From Sphingomonas sp. NFR04 (GTDB taxonomy: Bacteria; Pseudomonadota; Alphaproteobacteria; Sphingomonadales; Sphingomonadaceae): a DNA stretch of 64,000 nt. The position numbers and the translations under genes are program-made. The stretch spans positions 744,001 to 808,000 of the forward strand of contig NZ_FORV01000002.1 in assembly GCF_900114095.1 (NCBI RefSeq). Direction: 5' to 3'. The notes beneath the pieces are model-generated. The model worked only from the letters and a program-made list of their open reading frames with translations. It did not search any database and had not been told where the DNA came from. Of the stretch, positions 6,082 to 14,589 are shown piece by piece; position 1 is the first letter of the stretch; the number at the start of each line of letters is the position of its first letter.

Positions 6082-8370
6082 TCACACCAGTTCGAAGCTG
6101 CCCGACACGCCTTCGGCCTGCGCCGAGGGCGCAATCCACAGCTGGAACTTGCCGGGCTCCACCGTCGGCTTGAGCGCTTGGCCGATGAACAGCAGGTCGG
6201 CGCGGGTGAGCGTGAACTGCACCGTCTTGCGCTCGCCGGGCTTGAGCGCGACGCGGCGGAACGCCTTCAATTCGCGCACCGGCCGGGTGACGCTCGCCGC
6301 CACGTCGCGGATATAGAGCTGCACCACTTCCTCGGCCGCGCGCGATCCGCTGTTGGCGATGGTCGCCGACACCACCAGCTTACCGTCCGCCGCCAGCCTG
6401 CCGCCGCCGAGATCGAGGCCGCTGTACGCGATCTCGCCATAGGTGAGCCCGTGCCCGAACGGGAACAGCGCCTGGTTCGAGAACTCGCGATAGTGGGTTT
6501 TGTATTCCTGCAGCGGACCCGCCGGGTTGGGACGGCCCGTGGCCTTGTGGTCATAGTGGTACGGCTCCTGCCCCGTCGCCTGCGGGAAGGAGACCGGCAG
6601 CCGCGCGGAAGGGCTGACCGCGCCGAACAATATGTCGGCGATGGCGGGCCCGTCCTGCGAGCCGAGGAACCAGGTGACGAGGATCGCCGGCGCCTTGAGT
6701 ACCGCGCCTTCCAGCGCCAGCGCGCGGCCGTTACGGAGCAGCACCACCACCGGCTTGCCGGTCGCCGCCACCGCCTCGACCAGCGCCATCTGCGCCGGGG
6801 GCACGACGATGGCGGAGCGCGACTGCGCCTCGCCCGACATGCGGGCATGCTCGCCGATCGCCAGCACCACCACATCGGCGGCGCGCGCTGCAGCCACCGC
6901 CGCCTCGATACCGCCCGGGACGGGGCCGTCGAGCCCGGCGCCCTGGGTCACGCTCACCAGCGCCGGATCCTGGACCAGCGCCTTCACGCCGGCCGCAAGA
7001 TCCACCGCCTCGGCATCGGTGCCATAGACGTTCCACGGCCCGATCTGATCGTGCAGCCCGCTGGCGAACGGTCCGATCAGCGCGATCTTCTTGCCCGCGC
7101 GCGGCAGCGGCAGCAGATTGCCCTCGTTCTTGAGCAGCACGATCGAACGCGACCCCGCCTCGCGGGCGAGCGCCAGATTGGCACGGGTACGCACGCGCGC
7201 CTTTTCCCGCGCCGGATCGATGCGGCGGAACGGATCGTCGAACAGTCCGAGCTGCACCTTCAGCGCCAGCACGCGCCGCACCGCCTCGTCGAGCCGCGCC
7301 ATCGGCACCTCGCCCTTGGCGACCAGGTCCGGCAGATGCTTGATATAGAAGCCGCTCTGCATGCTCATGTCGACGCCAGCCATAAAGGCGAGCTTGGTCG
7401 CCTCGCGCGCGTCCGCCGCGAAGCCGTGCGCGATCAGTTCCTCGTCGGCGGTGTAGTCGGAGACGACGACGCCGTCGAAGCCCCATTCGCGGCGCAATAC
7501 CTCCGTCAGCAGCCATTCGTTGGCGGTGGCCGGGATGCCCGAAAGTTCGTTGAACGACGCCATCACCGTCGGCGCACCCGCCGCGAGCGCCGCCTCGAAG
7601 GGCGGAAAATAGATTTCGCGCAGCGTCCGATCGGAAATGTCGACCGTGTTATAGTCGAGCCCCGCCTCCACCGCGCCATAGGCGGCGAAATGCTTGGCGC
7701 AGGCGGCGACCGCGTCTGCTGCCTCCAGCCCCTTGGCGCCCTGGAAGCCGCGCACCCGCGCCGCCGCCATCAGCTTGCCGAGCAGCACGTCCTCGCCCGC
7801 CCCCTCTACGCTGCGACCCCAGCGCGCATCGCGGGTGATGTCGACCATCGGCGCGAAGGTCCAGTCGATGCCCGAGGCTGCCGCCTCGATCGCCGCGACC
7901 CGCGCGGTGCGCTCGGCGAGATCGGGATCGAAGCTCGCCGCCTCGCCCATCGGCACCGGGAAGACGGTGCGAAAGCCGTGGATCACGTCGGCCGCGAAGA
8001 GCAGCGGGATCTTGAGCCGCGATTCGCGCATCGCAACGGTCTGCATCCGCTTGACCATCGCCGCGCCGTTGCCGTTGAACACGCCGGTCAGCCGACCGGC
8101 CCGCACCTCGCCCATCTGCCCGTCGAAGTTGGACGAGGCACCCGCCGGATTGAGCGTCACCGCCGCCCCGCCCGACCAGGCCGCGGCCATCAGGGTGAGC
8201 TGCCCGGCCTTCTCCTCGACGGTCATCTTGGCGAGCAGCGACTCGACCGCGGCGGGCAGTTTCTTCGCGCCCGCCTGGAGCAGCATCGCGCGCGCCGGGC
8301 TCGCCGCCCAGGCGGCCGCCGCGCTCGCCCCGATCAACACCGCACGCCTGGAAATATGGCCGTCCTTCAC
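6082..8370 (-). CDS. Exported GH3 beta-glucosidase (BglX-like), 762 aa
   Basis: Glycoside hydrolase family 3 enzyme that removes terminal beta-linked glucose. The nucleophile is the Asp of GVVVSDYTADEEL (about residue 305). The substrate-binding KH pair (CAKHFAAYG, ~226-227) and the acid/base region GEHARMSGEAQSRS are present. Order: signal with twin-Arg-like SRRAVLIGASAAAAWA, (beta/alpha)8 barrel, alpha/beta sandwich, C-terminal fibronectin-III-like domain. A GTG at 8370 is chosen over ATG 8406 because GGGAGGAAAC sits just before it and it places the signal peptide at the start. It is divergent from the LacI gene, with the palindromic operator between them, so it is probably LacI-controlled. 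Periplasmic location inferred. Confidence 0.9.
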   Translation of the reverse strand: MKDGHISRRAVLIGASAAAAWAASPARAMLLQAGAKKLPAAVESLLAKMTVEEKAGQLTLMAAAWSGGAAVTLNPAGASSNFDGQMGEVRAGRLTGVFNGNGAAMVKRMQTVAMRESRLKIPLLFAADVIHGFRTVFPVPMGEAASFDPDLAERTARVAAIEAAASGIDWTFAPMVDITRDARWGRSVEGAGEDVLLGKLMAAARVRGFQGAKGLEAADAVAACAKHFAAYGAVEAGLDYNTVDISDRTLREIYFPPFEAALAAGAPTVMASFNELSGIPATANEWLLTEVLRREWGFDGVVVSDYTADEELIAHGFAADAREATKLAFMAGVDMSMQSGFYIKHLPDLVAKGEVPMARLDEAVRRVLALKVQLGLFDDPFRRIDPAREKARVRTRANLALAREAGSRSIVLLKNEGNLLPLPRAGKKIALIGPFASGLHDQIGPWNVYGTDAEAVDLAAGVKALVQDPALVSVTQGAGLDGPVPGGIEAAVAAARAADVVVLAIGEHARMSGEAQSRSAIVVPPAQMALVEAVAATGKPVVVLLRNGRALALEGAVLKAPAILVTWFLGSQDGPAIADILFGAVSPSARLPVSFPQATGQEPYHYDHKATGRPNPAGPLQEYKTHYREFSNQALFPFGHGLTYGEIAYSGLDLGGGRLAADGKLVVSATIANSGSRAAEEVVQLYIRDVAASVTRPVRELKAFRRVALKPGERKTVQFTLTRADLLFIGQALKPTVEPGKFQLWIAPSAQAEGVSGSFELV

Positions 8371-8439
8371 GCGTTTCCTCCCACAGCGTGGCCCTACATC
8401 GGCCACCGCATCAACAATCTTGCAACCCGCTATTGCTTC

Positions 8440-8455
8440 ATGTAACCGGTTACAT
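8440..8455. promoter_or_regulatory. LacI-family operator, perfect 16-bp palindrome
   Basis: ATGTAACCGGTTACAT is a perfect palindrome with the central CG pair typical of LacI/GalR operators (CcpA- or PurR-like NNNNCGNNNN). It lies 70 bases from the GH3 start and 71 bases from the lacI-type start. It overlaps possible -35 sequences on both strands (TTGATG on minus, TTGCAA on plus). It should allow one repressor to control both divergent units. Confidence 0.8.
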
Positions 8456-8525
8456 CAAGAGCTTGACGCCACTGCCGGCAAACAAGCCGCCACAACCCAA
8501 GACCCAGGAGGGGACGAAGACCGCC

Positions 8526-9560
8526 ATGCCGAACGCCACGATCCGCGATGTCGCGCGTGAAGCGTCGGTGTCCGTCGCGTCGGTCTCGCGCGCGCTGAAC
8601 GGCGCGACCAACATCCGTCCCGAACTGCGCGATCACATCCGCGATGTCGCCAACCGACTCGGCTATGTGCCGCATGCGGGCGCGCGCAACCTCAGCCTCG
8701 CCCGTTCCTCCACGATCGGCGCGGTCGTTCCCGATCTGCACGGCGAGTTCTTTTCCGAATTGCTGCGCGGCATGGACCGCCAGGCGTCCGAACTCGGCCT
8801 GCACCTGCTGCTGATGGTGATGCATGGCGAGGCCGAACGTGGCGTCACCGCGCTGCATGCCATGCGCGGCCGGGTCGACGGGCTGGTGGTGATGGCGCCG
8901 CAGATCACCTCGGACGAGCTGTTCCAGCATTTGCCCCGCACCATGCCCTCGGTGCTGGTCAACTGCGCCCCGCACGAGGGCTCGCGCCCCGAGCTGCGCG
9001 TCGACAACGTTGCCGGAGCGGTTGCGGTGGTCGAGCATCTCGCCGCCGGGGGATGCCGCCGCATCGTCCATATCGCCGGCCCCGACGACAATATCGACGC
9101 ACGCGAGCGCCTGCAGGGCACGCGCGAAGCCTGCGCGCGGCTGGGGCTGGAGCTTCGCGTGGTCTCCGGCGACTTCAACGAGGATAGCGGTACCGCCGCC
9201 ATCGCCACGCTCCAGGCCGAGCGCGCCGACTATGACGCGGTGTTCGCCGCCAACGACATGATGGCGGTGGGCGCACTGATGGCGCTCAAGCGCGCGGGCG
9301 TCGCGGTTCCCGAACAGGTGGCGGTGGCGGGGTTCGACAACATCCCGCTGACCCGCCTGATTTCGCCGGCGCTCACCACCGCCAGCATCGACATTGCCGA
9401 ATTCGGCGCGCGCGCCGTGGTGCGCCTCGCCGGACTGATCGATGGCACCCCGGACGACACGCTCGAATGGCGTGCGCCGATCGTCATCGCGCGGGAATCG
9501 ACCCGCCAATACCCCAAAAACACAACAGAAAACCCGATCCGCCGGGGAGATAGAGAGTAA
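8526..9560 (+). CDS. LacI family transcriptional regulator, 344 aa
   Basis: The N-terminal LacI helix-turn-helix (ATIRDVAREASVSVASVSRA, residues 4-23) is followed by the hinge (RNLSLARSSTIGAVVPDL) and a periplasmic-binding-protein-like sugar domain with the usual late blocks DAVFAANDMMAVGALMALKRAG and PEQVAVAGFDNIPLTRLISPALTT. ATG 8526 is preceded by CAGGAGGGGAC; upstream in-frame sequence is promoter. The stop is 2 bases before the TonB-receptor ATG, so regulator and receptor are co-transcribed. The palindrome at 8440-8455 is the likely operator. The ligand is probably a gluco-oligosaccharide released by the neighbouring enzymes (inferred). Confidence 0.92.
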   Translation: MPNATIRDVAREASVSVASVSRALNGATNIRPELRDHIRDVANRLGYVPHAGARNLSLARSSTIGAVVPDLHGEFFSELLRGMDRQASELGLHLLLMVMHGEAERGVTALHAMRGRVDGLVVMAPQITSDELFQHLPRTMPSVLVNCAPHEGSRPELRVDNVAGAVAVVEHLAAGGCRRIVHIAGPDDNIDARERLQGTREACARLGLELRVVSGDFNEDSGTAAIATLQAERADYDAVFAANDMMAVGALMALKRAGVAVPEQVAVAGFDNIPLTRLISPALTTASIDIAEFGARAVVRLAGLIDGTPDDTLEWRAPIVIARESTRQYPKNTTENPIRRGDRE

Positions 9561-9562
9561 CC

Positions 9563-12500
9563 ATGAACAAGCTAGTTTTGCGTTCCGCATTGCTGACGAT
9601 GACCGTGCTGAGCAGCGGTGCCCTGCTCGCCCCCGCCCCTGCCATGGCCCAGGTCGGCCAGGCGTCGCTGCGCGGCACAATCACCGCGCCCGCGAACAAC
9701 CCGGTCACCGAAGTGACTGCGATCGAAGTGTCGACCGGCATCCGCCGCAGCGCGACCGTCGGCGCCGACGGCAGCTACAACTTCGCGTCGCTGCGCCCCG
9801 GCACCTATCGCCTGGAGATCAAGCTGCAGAACGGCGTGCGCAATTCGGACGCGTTCACGCTGCGCGTCGGCCAGAATGCCGGCCTCGACCTCGATCTGTC
9901 GACGACCACGGCCGCCCCGGCCGCCGATGCCGGTGCCGCGCCGGCGGGTGACGACACCGCAGCGCCCGCGACGGGCGACGAGATCGTCGTCACCGGCAAT
10001 CGCATCCGCTCGCTGGACGGCGGCCAGGTCGGAATCAACATCACCCAGCGGCTGATCGAGCAGCTGCCGCAGAACAACCGCAACTTCCTCGCCTTCGCCG
10101 ATCTCGCCCCGGGCGTGCGCTTCATCGAGGGCGCCAACGGCACGTCGAGCATCAAGGGCGGCGCGCAGGACAGCCGCACCGTCAACGTGTTCATCGACGG
10201 CGTCAGCCAGAAGGATTACGTCCTCAAGAACGGCATCACCGGGCAGGACAGCTCGGCCGGCAACCCGTTCCCGCAGCTCGCGATCGGCGAGTATCAGGTG
10301 CTTTCGTCCAACTACAAGGCGGAGTTCGACCAGGTCAGCTCGGTGGCGATCACCGCGGCGACCAAGTCGGGCACCAACGAGTTCCACGGCGAAGGCTTTA
10401 TCGACTATACCAACCAGGACCTGCGCGCGCGCCGGCCGACCGAGCTCTTCCCGAGCCTCCGCGACAAGGTGGATTCGAACAACAAGCAGTTCGGCGTCGC
10501 GCTGGGCGGACCGATCATCAAGGATCGCGCGCATTTCTTCGTGACCTACGAAGGCAAGCGGATCGACAGCCCCTATGACGTGCGGCCGGAGAACGGTGTC
10601 TCGACGAGCATCTTCCCGTCGCAGTACCAGCAATATTTCGGTAGCTTCTCGCAGCGCTTCAACGAAGACCTGTATTTCGGCAAGATCGACCTGGAGCCGA
10701 GCGACAAGGATCTGATCGAGCTCACCGGCAAGTATCGCAAGGAATCGGGCTCGCAGATCGCGACGGGCATCAACGCGGCGAACACCGCGACGCTCAACAA
10801 GGTCGACGAGAAGCGCTTCATGCTCCGCTGGCAGCGCAGCGAGGACAACTGGATCAACGACGCCCGCGTCTCCTACCAGGACACGAAGTGGGCACCGACG
10901 CCGGAGACCTTCGGCAACACCAGCTTCTTCCAGGCCTCCACGGTGAACAACGGGAACTTCACCCGAACCGATCTGCTGCGCTTCGGCGGCGGCGGCAGCC
11001 AGCAGGACAAGGGCCAGAAGGGCTGGACGCTGCAGGACGACTTCACCTTCACCGGCTTCAACGGCCACACCATCAAGATCGGCACCAAGGCGAGCTTCAT
11101 CCGCCTGCGCTCGCTCGAGCAGAACCGCGCCAATCCGCAATATACCTACGACATCAACGCGTTCAGCCCCACCGGCTTCAACGACCAGGTGCCGTACCAG
11201 CTCGATTTCGGCGTCCCCACCGGCAACGGCCCGGTGGACATCCGTTCGAGCAACTTCCAGTTCGGCGTCTATGCGCAGGACGATTGGGACGTGACCTCGC
11301 ACCTGACGCTCAACCTCGGCCTGCGTTGGGATTATGAGCGCACCCCGGCCTTCGTGAACTATGTGACCTCGCAGGAGAATCTGACGGCGGTGTCGCCGGC
11401 CAACTATCCGAACCTGGTCAACGCCGACTACAACATCAACGACTTCATCTCGAACGGCCACAACCGGAAGACCTTCACCGGCGCCTTCCAGCCGCGCCTC
11501 GGCTTCACCTATCGCATCGACGAAGCGGGCCGGTTCGCGGTGTTCGGCGGCTATGGCCGTTCCTATGACCGCAACCAGTTCGACTTCCTCCAGCAGGAAG
11601 TCAGCCAGGGCGTCTATGCCGTGCGCCGCTTCAACTTCCGCGGCGCGGATTCCAACCCGAACAACGCCTGTGTCGGGGCCGATGCGTCGACCTGCGTCAC
11701 CTGGAATCCGATCTACCTGACCCCGGAAGGCCGCCAGCAGCTGCTCGCCGGCGCAACCGGCGGCGGCCGCGAGTTCCGCTTCCTCAAGAACGACCTCAAG
11801 GTCCCCTATTCGGACCAGTTCAGCCTCGGCATCCGCGGCCGCTTCCAGCAGGTCGGCCTCGAGCTCGGCTACAGCCATGTCGCCAGCAAGAACGGCTTCG
11901 CCTTCCTGCTCGGCAACCGCCGGCCGGACGGCAGCTTCTTCTTCAACGATCCGGCCAACCCGACCGACACGCCGGCGCCGCCCTTCGGCTTCTCGCCCCC
12001 GGGCTATAACAGCATCATCCTCGGCACCAACGGACTGAAGACCAATGCGGACTCGGTCTATTTCAAGGTCACCAAGAGCTATACCCAGGCCTCGCCCTGG
12101 AGCCTCGACGCGACCTACACCTACACCGAAGCCACCGAGAACCAGCTGGGCGAGACCTATCTGCTCGATTTCCCGTCGGTCAGCGATTACCCGATGCTGC
12201 GATCCTCGGGCGTGCCGCGGCACCGGCTGGTGATGGCGGGCAGCGTCGACCTGCCGCTCGGCTTCGCGCTGTCGTCCAAGTTCCAGATCGAGTCCTCCGC
12301 CTATGAGAAGGCGATCCTCAACCAGTCCAACCCGTTCCAGCGCGTGGTCGTCGGCCGCGAGGTCGATGGTTCGGGCGGCGGCTGGGGCCGGCGCCAGCTG
12401 GACATGGCGCTGACCAAGTACGTGCCGATCCACTTCATCAGCGATCAGACCCGCCTGCGCTTCCGCGTCGACGTGCTGAACGTGTTCAACGACTACAACT

Positions 12501-12613
12501 ACATCACCTTCAACAACGACCCCGCCTCGTCGAACTGGGGCGCGCGCAGCAGCTATGACGTGGGCGGCAACCCGCCGCGGACGGTCAAGCTGTCGGTCGG
12601 CTATTCCTTCTGA
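9563..12613 (+). CDS. TonB-dependent receptor with N-terminal carboxypeptidase-regulatory-like domain, 1016 aa
   Basis: Outer-membrane receptor that takes up its ligand with energy from TonB-ExbBD. A signal peptide (to about AMAQ, residue 30) precedes a CarboxypepD-reg/Oar-like beta-sandwich (about 33-115; SLRGTITAPANNPVTEVTAIEV...LRPGTYRLEI) and an Ala/Pro linker. Next come a TonB box (DEIVVTG, ~142), the plug domain (NRNFLAFADLAPGVRFIEG...VNVFIDGVSQ) and a 22-strand barrel ending in TVKLSVGYSF with terminal Phe. It is the second gene of the lacI operon. By position it should carry the glucan fragments used by the GH3 and GH144-like enzymes (inferred). An intrinsic terminator follows at 12625. 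Confidence 0.92.
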   Translation: MNKLVLRSALLTMTVLSSGALLAPAPAMAQVGQASLRGTITAPANNPVTEVTAIEVSTGIRRSATVGADGSYNFASLRPGTYRLEIKLQNGVRNSDAFTLRVGQNAGLDLDLSTTTAAPAADAGAAPAGDDTAAPATGDEIVVTGNRIRSLDGGQVGINITQRLIEQLPQNNRNFLAFADLAPGVRFIEGANGTSSIKGGAQDSRTVNVFIDGVSQKDYVLKNGITGQDSSAGNPFPQLAIGEYQVLSSNYKAEFDQVSSVAITAATKSGTNEFHGEGFIDYTNQDLRARRPTELFPSLRDKVDSNNKQFGVALGGPIIKDRAHFFVTYEGKRIDSPYDVRPENGVSTSIFPSQYQQYFGSFSQRFNEDLYFGKIDLEPSDKDLIELTGKYRKESGSQIATGINAANTATLNKVDEKRFMLRWQRSEDNWINDARVSYQDTKWAPTPETFGNTSFFQASTVNNGNFTRTDLLRFGGGGSQQDKGQKGWTLQDDFTFTGFNGHTIKIGTKASFIRLRSLEQNRANPQYTYDINAFSPTGFNDQVPYQLDFGVPTGNGPVDIRSSNFQFGVYAQDDWDVTSHLTLNLGLRWDYERTPAFVNYVTSQENLTAVSPANYPNLVNADYNINDFISNGHNRKTFTGAFQPRLGFTYRIDEAGRFAVFGGYGRSYDRNQFDFLQQEVSQGVYAVRRFNFRGADSNPNNACVGADASTCVTWNPIYLTPEGRQQLLAGATGGGREFRFLKNDLKVPYSDQFSLGIRGRFQQVGLELGYSHVASKNGFAFLLGNRRPDGSFFFNDPANPTDTPAPPFGFSPPGYNSIILGTNGLKTNADSVYFKVTKSYTQASPWSLDATYTYTEATENQLGETYLLDFPSVSDYPMLRSSGVPRHRLVMAGSVDLPLGFALSSKFQIESSAYEKAILNQSNPFQRVVVGREVDGSGGGWGRRQLDMALTKYVPIHFISDQTRLRFRVDVLNVFNDYNYITFNNDPASSNWGARSSYDVGGNPPRTVKLSVGYSF

Positions 12614-12624
12614 TCCCTCCTACT

Positions 12625-12662
12625 GGGGCGGCGCATCTCCCTTGCGCCGCCCCATCTTTTTG
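12625..12662 (+). terminator. Intrinsic terminator between receptor and glucanase genes
   Basis: A perfect 10-bp stem GGGGCGGCGC/GCGCCGCCCC with a 9-base loop, then ATC and a T run. It lies 11 bases after the receptor stop and before the next gene on the same strand, so downstream expression must come from read-through. It would keep glucanase below receptor level. Confidence 0.85.
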
Positions 12663-12680
12663 CATCCAGGACCCATTTTC

Positions 12681-14099
12681 ATGATCGATCGCAGGCAACT
12701 GCTCGGCTCCGGCGCGGTGGCGCTGGCAGGCCTCGCGGGCGCATGCTCGCAGCCCGGAACCCGCATCGCCGGCACCGGCCCGGCACCGGGCGCAGACCCG
12801 CTGATCCGCGACCTGCAGGAACGTACCTTCCGCTATTTCTGGGACAACACCGATCCCGAGACGGGGCTCGCCCCCGATCGCTGGCCCACCCCCTCCTTCG
12901 CCTCGATCGCCGCGGTCGGCTTCGCGCTCACCGCCTATCCGATCGGCGTCACCAATGGCTGGATCACCCGCGAGCAGGCGCGCACCCGCACGCTCGCCAC
13001 GCTGCGCTTCTTCGCTACCGCGCCGCAGGGCGACGGGCAGAGCGACGCCAGCGGCTATAAGGGCTTTTTCTACCACTTCCTCGGCGTGACCAAGGGCCGC
13101 CGCTTCGCCCGCGCCGAGCTGTCGACGATCGATACCGCGCTGCTGCTGGGCGGCGTGCTGTTCGCGCAGAGCTGGTTCGACGCAGACGAGCCCCAAGAGG
13201 CCGAGATCCGCAGCCTAGCCGACCAGCTCTACGCCGCGGTCGACTGGACCTGGATCACGCCGCGCCCACCCTTCGTGTCGATGGGCTGGCATCCGGAGAG
13301 CGGCTTCATCCCCTCCGACTGGAACATCTACAACGAAGGGCTGCTGCTCTACGTGCTGGCGCTAGGCTCGCCGAGCCACCCGCTGCCGCCCGAGACCTGG
13401 GCCGCCTGGACCGCCCGCTTCGACGCGCAGTGGAGCGACAAATGGGGCGAGCCGCACCTCCATTTCGCGCCTTTGTTCATCCACCAGTACAGCCATTGCT
13501 GGATCGATTTCCGCGGCATCCGCGATCCCTATATGGCGGCCAAGGGCATCGATTATTTCGAGAACAGTCGCCGCGCGGTGCGCGCGCAGCGAAACTACGC
13601 CATTGCCAATCCGGGCGGCTGGGCCGGCTATGGCGAGGACGTCTGGGGCCTGACCGCGTGCGACGGTCCCGGCGATTTCAAGCAGCGGATCGGCGGGCGC
13701 GAGCGGGAGTTCTTCAGCTATTCGGCGCGCGGTCCGGACGATCGCGACGACGGCACGCTGGCGCCGACGGCGGCGGCGGCCTCGATCGCGTTCGAGCCGG
13801 AACTGGCCGGCCGCGCGGTGGCGACGATGCATGCGCGCTATGGCCGCGGCATCTATGGCCGCTATGGCTTTCTCGACAGCTTCAACCCGACCCTCACCCG
13901 CGCGACCGCGCCGCTCAAGCACGGCAAGATCGTCCCCGGCATCGGCTGGGTCGACGGCGACCATCTCGGCATCGACCAGGGGCCGATCCTGCTGATGATC
14001 GAGAACCTCCGCACCGGGCTGGTCTGGGAGGTGATGCGCCGCAACCCGCACATCCGTCGCGGGCTGCAGCGCGCTGGCTTCAAGGGCGGCTGGCTCTAA
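12681..14099 (+). CDS. Glycoamylase-family (GH144-like) glucanase lipoprotein, 472 aa
   Basis: Matches the glycoamylase-type (alpha/alpha)6-barrel family that includes GH144 beta-1,2-glucanases. Landmarks are DLQERTFRYFWDNTDPETGLAPDRWP (a diagnostic N-terminal block), ITREQARTRTLATLRFF, GFFYHFLGVTKGRRFARAELSTIDTALLLGG and a C-terminal WVDGDHLGIDQGPILLMIENLRTG. The start MIDRRQLLGSG leads into a lipobox (LAGLAGAC), so the protein is probably membrane-anchored in the periplasm. Upstream in-frame codons lie in the receptor gene and terminator and are excluded. It is co-directional with lacI and the receptor. Beta-1,2-glucan is a reasonable but unproven substrate; other beta-glucans are possible. 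The last 4 bases overlap the convergent small gene. Confidence 0.82.
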   Translation: MIDRRQLLGSGAVALAGLAGACSQPGTRIAGTGPAPGADPLIRDLQERTFRYFWDNTDPETGLAPDRWPTPSFASIAAVGFALTAYPIGVTNGWITREQARTRTLATLRFFATAPQGDGQSDASGYKGFFYHFLGVTKGRRFARAELSTIDTALLLGGVLFAQSWFDADEPQEAEIRSLADQLYAAVDWTWITPRPPFVSMGWHPESGFIPSDWNIYNEGLLLYVLALGSPSHPLPPETWAAWTARFDAQWSDKWGEPHLHFAPLFIHQYSHCWIDFRGIRDPYMAAKGIDYFENSRRAVRAQRNYAIANPGGWAGYGEDVWGLTACDGPGDFKQRIGGREREFFSYSARGPDDRDDGTLAPTAAAASIAFEPELAGRAVATMHARYGRGIYGRYGFLDSFNPTLTRATAPLKHGKIVPGIGWVDGDHLGIDQGPILLMIENLRTGLVWEVMRRNPHIRRGLQRAGFKGGWL

Positions 14100-14314
14100 T
14101 CGTCCTGCCGGTCGGTCTTCTTGGGCGCGACCCAGACATGGACCGGCACGACGACCTTGCCCGGCGCGGGCTTGCCGATATCGACGCGGCTGGCCTGGAC
14201 CAGCTCGCCGTTCGAGAGGGTGAAGGACGCCCAAGGCTTGGGCATGCGGCCGAACGTCATCTTCTGGATGGGTTCGCCGGTGTTCGAATTCATGATGGTA
14301 GCAATGACTGGCAT
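14096..14314 (-). CDS. Hypothetical 72-aa protein
   Basis: A compact basic protein (MPVIATIMNSNTGEPIQKM...RVDIGKPAPGKVVVPVHVWVAPKKTDRQDD) with a beta-rich look, a plausible KVVVPVHVWVAP strand and a charged tail. No signal peptide and no recognised domain. The start at 14314 is favoured over 14386 because the extra residues are Arg/Gly-rich and overlap the repeat-bearing spacer. Its stop overlaps that of the convergent glucanase by 4 bases. Base composition fits coding sequence in this frame. Similar short conserved proteins are seen in sphingomonads, but I cannot assign a role. Confidence 0.55.
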   Translation of the reverse strand: MPVIATIMNSNTGEPIQKMTFGRMPKPWASFTLSNGELVQASRVDIGKPAPGKVVVPVHVWVAPKKTDRQDD

Positions 14315-14418
14315 GCGTCTGCCGCTATTCGGGCGGGCGCCGCGCTGTCCAGCGGGGGCACCGACGAATCTGTGGATAGCGCTCACCCCCCCTTGGGCGT
14401 GATCCCTTCCCCAGCGAT

Positions 14419-14513
14419 CGTCATCCCGGCGAAAGCCGGGATCCAGTCGCTCCTCGGTGCCAGCAAGAGCCGCGACGGAGCACCAATGGATCCCGGCTTT
14501 CGCCGGGATGACG
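14419..14513. repeat. REP-like inverted repeat (CGTCATCCCGGC type)
   Basis: The 27-base arms at 14419-14445 and 14487-14513 are perfect reverse complements, beginning CGTCATCCCGGCGAAAGCC and ending with its complement. Each arm holds its own short hairpin (CCCGGC-GAAA-GCCGGG). This is the dispersed intergenic palindrome family abundant in sphingomonads and other alphaproteobacteria. It sits in the 275-base spacer before the dienelactone hydrolase gene; the rest of that spacer shows nothing else. Confidence 0.9.
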
Positions 14514-14589
14514 GCTGGTGGGGCGGGACGGGTTCCTCTCGGAGCTCCCTCGTGTAAAGCCGCCGCTGAAGTAGCAAAGGGAGCAGCCC

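Noticed and set aside
8440..8455. A possible SigF promoter at the GTAACC inside the LacI palindrome
   Set aside because: No CGTA lies 16 or 17 bases downstream on either strand; the symmetry fits a repressor operator.
9572..12433. A 953-codon minus-strand frame opposite the first TonB receptor
   Set aside because: The plus-strand receptor has signal peptide, plug and beta signal; the antisense frame has no motif and an artificial composition.
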